From Anastrepha obliqua (Eukaryota > Arthropoda > Insecta > Diptera > Tephritidae), in the NCBI RefSeq assembly GCF_027943255.1, contig NC_072894.1, forward strand, positions 126,905,601-126,969,600: a stretch of DNA of 64,000 nucleotides. The letters are read 5' to 3'. The notes below the pieces were generated by a model. It was not told the DNA's origin and did no database searches. It was given only the letters and a program-made list of their open reading frames with translations. This document shows positions 1 through 8,989 of the stretch, piece by piece. The position numbers were made by a program, and so were the translations under genes. Each line of letters begins with the position of its first letter. Position 1 is the first letter of the stretch.

Positions 1-733
1 GTGACGTCACGCACTCTCTGATGGGCGCAATCTTGTTTCTATCATTCTTGCATACATATAATGTACCATTCACATACATATGTACTTAAAAGCGCGAACG
101 GAAATCTTATCAAGAGATTTTGTAAAAACCCCAAAAAAAATTTACAACAAGGCGTTCGAGTATACTCGTACGTAAGTAAATATATTATTGCGAGTAATAA
201 ATATTATGATAAGATTTTTGCTTTGCTTCCGTAAAATAAATAACAAAATATTTATTTGTTTTGTGGACAATTCTTATTTACAACTATTTAAAATCCATAA
301 TAAAATATGTCGCACATAAAAATAGTTCACGTAAATGCAATTGACCGCAGTAAATAAAATATTCAAACGTCATTCAAAACCACAATTACCAAATAAAACG
401 TATTATGGAATATGTATGTATACTAAGTGCATACATAAAACTTAGCACAATACGATCGTGGCGGGGTTGACGACTATGGATCTGACGCAGTAGATTGCTG
501 TCTCCAGTTGGACTGAAAAAATTGTGGTTTTTGGAATTCAATAAATATACATATCTATGCAAAATACAAAAAAAAAAAAAAACAATACAAAAATTGTAAA
601 ATGTGAATTAAATTCATATTTTGTAGACAAGCCCTTTTCTTTGCTTTTCTATAGCACGCTTCTTAACGCAACTATTTAGCTCTTTCCATACAAGCATTAT
701 TGGGGTTCAGGTGATCGAGGCGGATGTTTAATG
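1..733. other. AT-rich non-coding DNA
   Basis: No gene or recognisable element was seen. The stretch is AT-rich with short TATG/CATA runs and a poly-A tract near 568-583. A GC-richer patch at 455-520 has no sustained reading frame. Confidence 0.5.
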
Positions 734-907
734 TGGTGCGCTCGCAAATGCACTGTTAAGAACGGCGGGGGTCCTGCCATGGTTTGGGCTTGTAGGACAA
801 CTCAAGGAGTTGGTACAGTGCAGAAAAAATAGGTATGTCAAGAATCGAGTTTTATTTTTCAACCCGGTAATGATCCCAAACATACAGCTTATAGTGTTGA
901 AATGTGA
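734..907 (+). pseudogene. Tc1-like transposase fragment (DD34E type)
   Basis: Two short patches read as decayed Tc1-family transposase. At 734-838 the frame gives KCTVKNGGG followed by AMVWAC and GVGTV, matching the Tc1 core block that precedes the second catalytic Asp. At 857-907 a frame gives FQPGNDPKHTAYSVE, recognisable as the Tc1 second catalytic block FQQDNDPKHTA, in which the catalytic Asp has become Gly. The two patches are in different frames and the N- and C-terminal parts are missing. No terminal repeats were found. This is a dead remnant. Confidence 0.6.
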
Positions 908-1322
908 GTATTTTCAACACAAAAAAAAACAAACACATACATACATAGAATTTACGAATCAGTTTAAATGATGCAGTTAAAAAAGAGAAATTATTTATTT
1001 CTAATTTTGGCATGGAGCAATTTGTAATTTTCTGGCGCTTTAAACCAAATTTTCTTTCAAAAGTTTTAAATAAACATTGTTGTTCTGTTTTTTTCATTTT
1101 CGCAAAATAATTATTATAAAAAAATCTTATCTGTATCAAATAAGGTGTGTGTGAGTATGTATGTATGTATGTGAGCCACTGTATAAATATGCTTTAGTGC
1201 CAAATGCCGAATAGATTTGTCCAGCCAAACCAAAATACTTTCAACTTTTGAGTTATTTTAAATTTAAATTTTATTCGAAAAAAAAAACTGTGAATTTGAT
1301 CCTTGACACATTTGTATGTATG
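908..1322. other. non-coding, no element recognised
   Basis: AT-rich DNA with a GTATGTATGTATG run at about 1157-1172. The long minus-strand frame here (852-1139) has no family resemblance and spans the Tc1 remnant, so it is not called. Confidence 0.5.
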
Positions 1323-1324
1323 TA

Positions 1325-2624
1325 ACGGGTGATCAATTAAGAGGAGTTTTTTTCATTTGCGTTTTTTTTACAGATCGCGCGCGAGTTGTGGCAAACTGTC
1401 ATCGTGGATTTGTTGAACAGCGTTTGGCATTTCATCATGGAAAGACTCACACCGCAACAACGTCTACAAATTGTTCAACTGTATTAAAATCAGCGTTCTG
1501 TGACAAATGTTTTTCGTGCGCTTAGACCGCATTATGGTCAACATAATCGGCCTGCCTTAAACACTATTCGACATACCATCAACAAATTTGAATCCGAATA
1601 TTCATTGGTGGATAATTCTCGACCGAATAGACCACGTCCAGCAAGAAGCATTGAGAATATAGCGGCAGTAGCAGAGAGTGTACGTGAAAACCGCGATGAA
1701 TCGATTCGGCACCGCTCTCAGCAACTTGGACTGTCGTATGGAACAACTTGGTCAATTTTACGGAAGGATCTTCATTTAAAAGCATACAAAATACAGCTCG
1801 TACAAGAACTAAAGCCAAATGTCCTTCCTGCACGTCACCGTTTTGCTGATTGGGCTCTTGAAAAGATTGAAGAAGATCCGCTGTTTTCGAGCAAAATTTT
1901 GTTCAGCGATGAGGCGCATTTCTGGCTCAATGGTTACGTCAATAAGCAAAATTGCCGTATTTGGGATGAAGAGCAACCAGAACAGGTTCAAGAGCTACCT
2001 TTACACCCAGAGAAAACAACGGTCTGGTGTGGTTTATGGGCTGGTGGAATCATCGGTCCATATTTTTTCAAAAATGATGATGGCCGCAACGTAACTGTGA
2101 ATGGTGCTCGCTACCGTACCATGATATCGGACTTTTTGCTACCTGAAATTGAATCTAATGATCTCTACGACATTTGGTTTCAACAAGACGGAGCCACTTG
2201 CCATACAGCTCGTGAAACAATGACTTTATTGAGAAGTCATTTCGGAGAGCAGCTGATTTCACGTTTAGGACCTGTGAGTTGGCCACCAAGATCTTGTGAT
2301 ATCACACCTTTGAACTTTTTTCTTTGGGGATTCGTGAAGTCCAAGGTCTATGCTGATAAACCAGCTACGATTGAAGCTCTGGAAGCCAACATTACGCGTG
2401 TTATTCACGACATACCAGTCGAAATGCTCGAACGAGTGATTGAAAATTGGACCTTCAGAATGGACCACCTTAAGCGTAGTTGCGGCCAACATTTGAATGA
2501 AGTCATATTCAAAAAGTAAATGTCAAAGAATGTCCTTTCAAATGATAAATAAAGGTTTTGAACATAATTTACATTTTTGTTTTTTTTAACTATTGAAAAA
2601 AGCACCTCATGATTGATCACCCGT
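1325..2624 (+). mobile_element. rosa-like DD41D mariner-superfamily element, nearly complete
   Basis: A 1300-bp element flanked by TA dinucleotides (1323-1324 and 2625-2626), as expected of IS630/Tc1/mariner insertion. The terminal inverted repeats begin ACGGGTGATCAAT at both ends and match over about 28 bp with a few changes. It encodes one transposase frame. Second-to-third catalytic residue spacing is 41, the signature of the DD41D 'rosa' lineage described from tephritid flies. It is the best preserved DNA transposon in the window. Confidence 0.9.
1437..2519 (+). pseudogene. DD41D transposase, one in-frame stop and a mutated catalytic residue
   Basis: Cut-and-paste transposase, about 361 codons from the ATG at 1437, which gives the expected N-terminus MERLTPQQRLQIVQLY. 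Codon 17 (1485-1487) is TAA; it looks like a small in-frame deletion in the family's QLYYENQ motif. Reading continues in the same frame to 2519, with a second in-frame ATG at 1500 just after the stop. The N-terminal half is a paired helix-turn-helix domain. The DDE/D core has Asp in FSDEAHF (codon 1908-1910) and Asp in FQQDGA (2187-2189). The third acidic residue, in the normal context TPLDFFLWG, is Asn here (AAC at 2313-2315). Counting gives 41 residues between second and third positions. The product is therefore expected to be inactive twice over. Family assignment is firm; inactivity is inference. Confidence 0.88.
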
Positions 2625-2626
2625 TA

Positions 2627-3264
2627 TATGATCTCTAATTCCATTTTATAAAAATTAATATTTATTGAGGCCGGACACTTTTTTCCATCACTGTATTCCA
2701 GAAATGTTAATTTGAAGTTGTATGTATGTATGTATGCATGTAAATAGCTGTACTTTCAAGAATGATGTGAGTACACGTGAGGGGAAAAAATCGTATGTGA
2801 GTATGTTTGTAGTTATTTCTACGGCTACCATGAATAGCAACAATTTTTTACTTATTATTCAGGAATTGAGTTTCATACATACATATATGGTGTGTGGATG
2901 TGGAACGTACCATTCAAAGCCAGATATTATTTACATCAAGGAAATTATTTTGTTTACAATACTATAAAAGCAAACAATAAAAACAGCTGGCGTAGTAACT
3001 CACACTCGACAGAAACTTTATCTCTTATTTTTATATAAATATGTATGTATGTGCGTACGCCGTACGTAACCAAATACTAACTTAGGAATTCCATAAATCC
3101 AATCAGAATATAATAATACGTTCACATATAAGTAGATGATCTGCTTTTTCGCGCTTCACTCAAAATCCGTAATTAACAAGCGCGATTTCACATACAAAAT
3201 TTCTCCCCCAAAATCTGAGATTATAAAATAATCCTAGATAATAACGATACCCTTTGACATACAA
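2627..3264. other. non-coding, short tandem repeats
   Basis: AT-rich DNA with (TATG)n at 2718-2738 and 3041-3054. No coding pattern or transposon ends were recognised. Confidence 0.5.
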
Positions 3265-3445
3265 CCTTGTGTTTTCTGTGTTATCGATAATTATTATTAC
3301 AAATGTAAGGAGAAACATCAAAATAAAAACTAAATGAAATAGATGCCGGCAAAGAAAACAGTGAACGTCGAATACGGATTTCCTCCAACTGTTTATTATT
3401 AGCAGCCAATTGCGCAATTAAATTAGCTATTCCTTCTCCTTGTAT
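3265..3445 (-). repeat. coding-like dispersed repeat, copy 1
   Basis: Read on the minus strand, this contains a short open stretch NLIAQLAANNKQLEEIR followed by RRS. A diverged copy lies on the plus strand at about 48692-49230, where the same stretch reads NLIAQFAASNGQLEEIR. Similarity extends downstream through a TTATTTAGTTTTT region to a shared block ATAATAATTATCGATAACAC (near 3275-3300 here, near 49188-49215 there). I cannot assign it to a known family. It may be a fragment of a transposon ORF or of a duplicated gene exon. Confidence 0.55.
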
Positions 3446-3629
3446 TTTCTTCATATCGTTAATAATATTTAAAGAAACCAAAAACACCGAAATATTCCAC
3501 CAAAATAATTTCTATGGAGAAAAACCTCTTAAAGCAGTAAAGCAGCTGATTGTCAATTTTGCAGGTAATCTGCCATATGTGAACGGGTAGATTAATTTGG
3601 TGGATTTATAAGTGATTAATGCATATGGC

Positions 3630-3960
3630 GGCCGCCGTAGCCGAATGGGTTGGTGCGTGATTACCATTCGGAATTCATAGAGTGAACGTTGGTTCGAATC
3701 TCGGTGATACACCAAAATTAAGAAAAACATATTTCTAATAGCGGTCGCCCCTCGGCAGGCAATTGCAAACCTCCGAGTGTATTTCTGCCATTAAAAAGCT
3801 CCTCATAAAAATATCTGCCGTTCGCAGTCGGCTAGAAACTGTAGGTCCGTCCCTCCATTTGTGGAACAACATCAACACGCACACCACAAATAGGAGGAGG
3901 AGCTCGGCCAAACACCCAAAAAGGGTGTACGCGCCAATTATGTATATTATACGTATAAAA
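3630..3960 (+). repeat. tRNA-derived SINE, copy 1 (fullest)
   Basis: The 5' end carries RNA polymerase III promoter-like boxes: box A TAGCCGAATGG (3638-3648) and box B GGTTCGAATCTC (3691-3702), spaced as in a tRNA-derived SINE. The body has the blocks CTAATAGCGGTCGCCC, ATTTCTGCCAT and AACACCCAAAAAGGGTGTAC and ends in CGCCAATTATGTATATTATA. Related copies occur at 47992-48268, 48835-49079 and 51232-51455. Because of the non-tRNA body and the dispersed copies I call a SINE, not a tRNA gene. A minus-strand frame (3735-3998) and a plus-strand frame (3763-3993) over it are chance. Confidence 0.82.
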
Positions 3961-4599
3961 ATATGCATACATATGTATGTGAACGTATTATAAGGCAATT
4001 ATAAAATAAAATGCTACAGTTACTCCAAGTATGCTCAAATGAACTCTGGCTGTTTCGCTAAGAATACAACAACAATGGTTGGGAAAAAATACTAAGGCTT
4101 TGAAAATTGATGTAAGAGTAACTCGAATAAAACAAGAAAACTATTTTTCATGGCATTTGATGCGCAATTTTTACAAATGATAAGAGTATGTTGTTGTGAG
4201 TAAACCCCTTGACTATTGCTATATTTTCTTCTTCTAAAATTTAGCAATTACGAACCTTTACAACAATATATCGTTTGTAGAAATCGGGCATCAAATGCTA
4301 ACGTTATGATATACATACCAAGATATAGGCATATTCGACCTCTTCTTTTCGCCAAGCGTTAGCAGGTGGCGAATAGATGAAGCAATTGGTACAAATGAAC
4401 ATATTTTGGCAGTGCTGGAAAGTGGTGAATAGAATAGGCCTATTATTAGAACCTATGTATGTACATATGCACGTACCATCTAAGATGTAGAAAATACAAA
4501 GGTGGCGCCATCCGCAAACACCTGCTTTGCTCTTGGCGAAATTGACATTTTAGTGATGCCAGCACAGAAAATATTCAAACCTTTGTGCGCAAAATCACT
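3961..4599. other. non-coding, no element recognised
   Basis: No family matches by eye. Sequence is moderately AT-rich; the segment 4330-4580 is less so but has no sustained frame. Confidence 0.45.
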
Positions 4600-4740
4600 T
4601 GTTTGTGAGTCAATCAGTGAATATTATGATTTTTAAAGAAACAAAATAATGAAAATTAAGTGCCGCGTGATAAATTATGAAAGTGCGAATGATAATAAAA
4701 CCTCCAAATGCAGTTTTTTCTTCTTTACCACCACGATAAA
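4600..4740 (+). repeat. interspersed repeat U, divergent copy d
   Basis: Shares ordered blocks with the repeat units at 53905-54725 and 60700-60975: an early CAGTGAATA block, then an AAGTGCCG..TGATAAATT block, then GTGAAAGC-like and CCAAATGCAGTTTTTT blocks. It abuts the left end of the deleted mariner element at 4744. Partial and diverged; function unknown. Confidence 0.5.
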
Positions 4741-4818
4741 CTATAGGGTTTTTCAGTAAGAGCGCTTCAACTTTTGAACTTTTTTGAATAAAACACAAAC
4801 GGTTTGACTTTTTGACGT

Positions 4819-5214
4819 GATAACGTCTTATAATTCGATTTAACAGGCTGCACACACGAAAAAATGTGTCGTTACCTTGCTCATTAGTGTTACCTTGCTC
4901 ATTGCCGTTACCTTGCTCATGTGTCGTTACCTTGCTCATTGCCGTTACCTTGAATGAACTGCAAGCGAAAGCGCGGAACGAACGACAAAGCAAACAAAAC
5001 AAACGAACGGCAACGTTCGACATCTTGCTCTCTCCTACTTAGGTGAGCGTATACGTGTATGTATATGCGCATATGTACATATATAATATAAATTCACGTA
5101 TTTGTATTTGCATATGCCTTGTTATTGATTATTATTAATTTGATTTACTTGAAGAATTTAAAATAAATCCAAGTTTGTTAATAATACCTGTTGTTTTAAT
5201 GTTATTATTATTTT
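4819..5214 (+). repeat. GACGTGATAACGTC repeat family, unit 1, with internal minisatellite
   Basis: Begins TGACGTGATAACGTC, a near-palindrome (GACGT-GATA-ACGTC), and ends near CCTGTTGTTTTAAT. Inside, at 4865-4955, a unit of about 19 bp containing CGTTACCTTGCTCAT is repeated about five times. The same family is present in reverse at 40043-40448, where only about two such units occur, and as a fragment at 39604-39723. The unit sits inside the deleted mariner at 4744-6104. Class unknown; it does not show a clear target duplication. Confidence 0.65.
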
Positions 5215-5587
5215 TTGACGTGATAACGTCTTATAATTCTATTTAGCCGGCTGCACGCACCAAAAAATGCGTCGTTATCTTGCTCATGCGTCGTTACCTT
5301 GCGTGAACAGCATGTTATGTTATGTTATGATATGTTATGTTATGTTATGTTTGTTATGTTATGTTATGTTAAGTTATGTTATGTTATGGTATGCTATGTT
5401 ATGTTATGTTATGTTATGTTATGTTATGTTATGTTATGTTATGTTAAAGTATATTATGTTATGTTAATGTTAACTCATTCTCTATATCCATACAAAATAT
5501 CTATCAAACAAATAAAATTAAAATTTTCTTTTGAAAAATGCAACCATTCAATCAGTATTTTCTTATGACGTTATCACGTTAAACTAT
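5215..5587 (+). repeat. GACGTGATAACGTC repeat, unit 2, with terminal inverted repeats
   Basis: Starts TTTGACGTGATAACGTC at 5214 and ends near 5565-5587 with the inverse of TTTAACGTGATAACGTCA, giving terminal inverted repeats of about 20 bp. It keeps the family blocks CACCAAAAAATGCGTCG and CGTTACCTTGC, then is filled by a pentanucleotide array. It lies directly downstream of unit 1, so the two form a tandem insertion. Confidence 0.6.
5306..5468 (+). repeat. (ATGTT)n pentanucleotide microsatellite
   Basis: About 160 bp of near-perfect ATGTT/TTATG repeats. It generates long spurious frames of the MLCYVMLCYV type in two phases, which are not genes. Confidence 0.95.
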
Positions 5588-6104
5588 CGTCAGTAAACCG
5601 ACTTTACAGACAACCTCTTTTCTTTAACTAATTTTTTTTTTTATTATCGAGTTTGAACATATACATTTAAGTATGAAATTCGATTTCTTTTGCATGACCA
5701 CCGCGTGCACGTTTTACGAAGTCCAATCGTTGAACCCAATTTTCGACCACTCTTTTGCATAAATCGGCCGAAATTCCAGCAATTTCGCGTTCAATATTGG
5801 ATCTGAGCTCACAAATCGTCGCCGGCTTGTTACTGTAGACCAATGACTTCACATAACCCCAAAACGGGACGGCTTGTTAAATGGACCGTAAAATGGCCGT
5901 AATGCTCTTAAAGTAGCAGCAACAGAACGATTATTTTCATAAAAAATTTGCACGATTTGCAATCGTTGCTCAAGTGTGTAGCGTTCCATGATGAAATGTA
6001 TACTAATGAAGTTTACAAATGACAAACGAGAAATGAAAAATATTGCGTCGTTCGCCCTCCCTATCGGGAACAAAGTTGAAGCGCACCTATTGAATAACCC
6101 TATA

Positions 6105-6806
6105 TCATACATACACATATATATGTACATATCATTCTTGGCTTTCCACTTACTTTCGCTTATTCTTCCGCTCTTTTTCGTTTTGTGTATTTTGCTTGCA
6201 AACGTCGCGGGCCCCAGACGGCGCAATCATGTATAATATCATTATTGGGTTCCATATACTCTAAAAATCTTTCATTAACTAGAAAGATCAACAGTTATGC
6301 TCATACGCTAATTAAATCTTACCTACTGAGTGGGAAATATTTTTTACTGTTAAATACAAAAAAAAATCCTTTAGTAAGCTGCTATTTAACTGTATTCTAT
6401 GTGATAAATCCACTAATGTATTAAGATAGAATATTTCTATGTACAGGCATACATTTATATGTACATACATACATACATATGTAGTACTTATACATATTTA
6501 TAACTGAAAGTTGAAGCTTTGAAAAAACGCCTTTCCACATAACAAAAATTGTATATATTTACATACATACATATTGTCCACACATAAAAAAGCACAATGA
6601 AATGCGGTTTAAGTCGTTATTGAAGATATTTGTTGCTAAATAAAATAAATCAATGAAATCGTATAATACTAAATGTCTTACACAAATTTAACACTCTATG
6701 CCAAGACAATATTCTCTCTATAGTTTTTGGGAAGTATAGTAGAGGGAAGAATATATCAGACATCGATTTTAGCCGGACATAGTCCCACTTTCCAAGAAAA
6801 ATATTA
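6105..6806. other. non-coding, no element recognised
   Basis: AT-rich DNA with CATA/TATG runs at 6450-6485 and 6560-6572. Short open frames have no recognisable content. Confidence 0.45.
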
Positions 6807-7666
6807 CAGGGTCCGGCACTCGAAGTGTAATCAACTTGAGACCACTCGCGCAGCTGTTGGACGGGCATCACATGTCTGTTAGTTGGCGAAATGACAGTGC
6901 AGAGTATTGTTTACAAGCGCGCTGAAGCATTTTGCCGGGAATAAGCGCGAAAAAAAAAATCACTAATGGATTTCAAACGTAATAGTGTGATTGCATTATA
7001 TTTGGCTGGAAAATCACAAACAGAGATTGTTCGTGCGCTTTGGTTTATCGCACCATTACTATGTAGTTTCAATGATACTGGTAGCATCGCGAAATGTCAT
7101 GGAGGTGATCATAAAGTCATAAATTTAAAAAAGTGAAGAAGCGACTTCAGCGATATTGCCGACGAAGTGCCAATCAAATGGCGAAAGAACTGAAAATATC
7201 TGACCGTAGAATCCGCCATGTACTGAGAAATGATGTCAAAGCAATTCGTAAACTTCCAAACCGATAGGGTTTATTGGGATTGGCCACCAGGAGGCATCAC
7301 CCACCACAGGTAATGATTTGGATTGCTGTAAACGTAGATGGGTGCTCTCTAATCATTTTCATCGAGCCTGGCGTCAAGGTTAATACGAAATATTAATATA
7401 TCAGGAAAGTATTCTGGAGGTTGCTTTGAAGCCGTAGGCAGACAAACATTTCGGTGGCAGACCCTGGACGTTTCAACAGGACTCGGCATCGTCTCATAAA
7501 GCTCGAGTGAATCAAGAATGGCTAGAAAACAACGTTCCGAACTTCATAACGTCCACACAATTAACGTTTTCTCACATAAATTTTTTTCTTTCAATTGAAT
7601 AAAATTAACTTTCCAAACCAAATTTATGACCTTTTTAATTGGTTACACTTCGAGTGCCGGGCCCTG
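6807..7666 (+). mobile_element. degenerate DD37D (maT-like) element, internally deleted
   Basis: Terminal inverted repeats CAGGGTCCGGCACTCG and (reverse complement of the right end) CAGGGCCCGGCACTCG continue to GAAGTGTAA. Left flank is TA; the right flank no longer is. Inside, 6967 onward reads MDFKRNSVIALYLAGKSQ, the same N-terminus as the transposase in the 14996-16593 element. Farther on, around 7340-7530, are the ADGCSLIIFIEPGVK-like and RPWTFQQDSASSHKAR blocks of the catalytic core. Stops, frameshifts and a missing middle show it is dead. The termini differ from those of the 14996 element although the protein is related. Confidence 0.75.
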
Positions 7667-7755
7667 AGCAATCATTAAGTTTGCTACGGAAGAAAACTGT
7701 AGTTAGAATGTTGTTTTGGTACAGAATTCTAAATTCGTGACCACTACTGTACGTA

Positions 7756-8635
7756 CGAGGTGTGTAAAAAACATAAGGTGAATTTTCAAATTTCGCGGGC
7801 TACGTACATTGGACTTTCGATTATTATTTTTTTTATGTTGGTACACTCGTCTCGAAGATATGTTCACAGTTTTAGCAATATGTCATAGAATGTTTAGTTT
7901 GTTTGTGAGAAGCAGAAATAAGACAAGTGTTTTGCGAGTTCGGCGCTTTTCTGCTATCGAAAAAAAATGGATCAAGAAGTTGCAAGTTGTATAAAAAATT
8001 AAATTAAATGCTCAAAAATACTTGAAATGTTGACAGTGGCATACTGTGAGAGTACTCCGAGTCAAAAAAATGTTTGCAAGTAATACAAGCTTTCGCAGAA
8101 GGTCGATAAAATGTAAATGACGTTGCTCGCTCTGGACCCCCAGCACATCAACAACCGATGAAAATGTTGAGAAAGTTAAGAGAATTAGAGAAGTTGTTGA
8201 GGATGTCGGCATATCGGTTGACTTTTGGACATGAAGCGTGTGGCAGTGAAATTCGTTCCAAAAATTTTGAGTTTTGAACCAAAACAACGTTGAATGAGCT
8301 CAGGAATTGTTGAATGGCGTCAACGATGATCCAGATTTGCTTAAAAGGGTCACAACTGGTGAAAAATTATGGCTTTCCTGTTCCCAACACTGAAGAGACT
8401 CATTAAAGGACGGGATTTTGCGACAATTGAGGAGATAAAAGCCGATTCGCTGAGAGAGCTCAAGGACGCACCAAAAAGTGCATATCAGAACTACTTCGAG
8501 GATTGGAAGAAACGCTGGCACAAGTGTATTATATCTGAGGAGGACTACTTTAAAGTAGATAAAATAGAAATTTATGAATAAATAAATATTTTTGGAGAAA
8601 AATGAAAGTTCACCTAATTTTTTTAACACACCTAG
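7756..8635 (+). mobile_element. internally deleted mariner element
   Basis: An 880-bp element with TA on both sides (7754-7755, 8636-8637). The ends match as CGAGGTGTGTAAAAAA and, reversed, CTAGGTGTGTTAAAAAA, followed on both sides by GGTGAA. Plus-strand remnants of a mariner transposase run from an N-terminal piece near 7969, through an ENVEKVKRIREVVEDVGISV block at about 8160-8220 and an NDDPDLLKRVTTGEKLW block at about 8320-8375. This joins directly to the C-terminus at 8380-8581 (RDFATIEEIKADSLRELK to a stop). The catalytic region between is deleted. A dead derivative. Confidence 0.72.
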
Positions 8636-8637
8636 TA

Positions 8638-8987
8638 CATAAGCATATTAATATGTGGATTTCAGGTAAAAAAAAAAATTTTATAGATAAACTATTCAAC
8701 ATTTTTATGTTGCTACTTACATACATACATATGTAGCTCGTAAAGCTGAATTTGAACACCCTCTTTTGAACTCATGAACTCAGCAATCATTGCCTAGATC
8801 ATTTCCATGGAAACACAAGAACAAAATGTGTGCATTTCCCATCAAATTTTGCAAATGCACCGAAATGTGATTATGTACCGGATCGCAACTACCCTTATAC
8901 ATTTCAACACTCGATAGAATCATTGAATAAAACTTACATATTGTAAATGTACTTATACATTCAAAGATACATACCATATATAATATG
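8638..8987. other. non-coding spacer
   Basis: Short CATA/TATG runs; nothing else recognised. Confidence 0.5.
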
Positions 8988-8989
8988 TA

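Larger units (their letters stand above)
4744..6104 (-). mobile_element. internally deleted DD41D-type mariner element, copy 1, interrupted by nested repeat
   Basis: The left end TAGGGTTTTTCAGTAAG and the right end (as reverse complement TAGGGTTATTCAATAGG) form terminal inverted repeats continuing into GCGCTTCAACTT, next to TA dinucleotides. On the minus strand it keeps the transposase N-terminus (MERYTLEQRLQIVQIFYENN, 5980 downwards) and the C-terminus (KSLVYSNKPATI to GGHAKEIEFHT, 5667-5849). The catalytic core is gone: the junction lies at about 5855-5875 and is out of frame. A second copy at 36128-36674 has the same junction. An insertion of about 800 bp (4819-5620) separates the left end from the rest. 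Non-autonomous by structure. Confidence 0.8.

Noticed and set aside
852..1139. Minus-strand frame of 95 codons
   Set aside because: No recognisable domain, low-complexity composition and overlap with a Tc1 remnant on the other strand.
1819..2492. Additional frames within the DD41D element
   Set aside because: Shadows of the transposase in other frames or on the other strand.
3638..3705. tRNA gene
   Set aside because: Box A and box B are present, but the sequence cannot be folded by eye into a full cloverleaf and continues into a dispersed body; it is a SINE head.
5267..5568. Cys/Tyr/Met repeat proteins
   Set aside because: Produced purely by the (ATGTT)n microsatellite in two phases.
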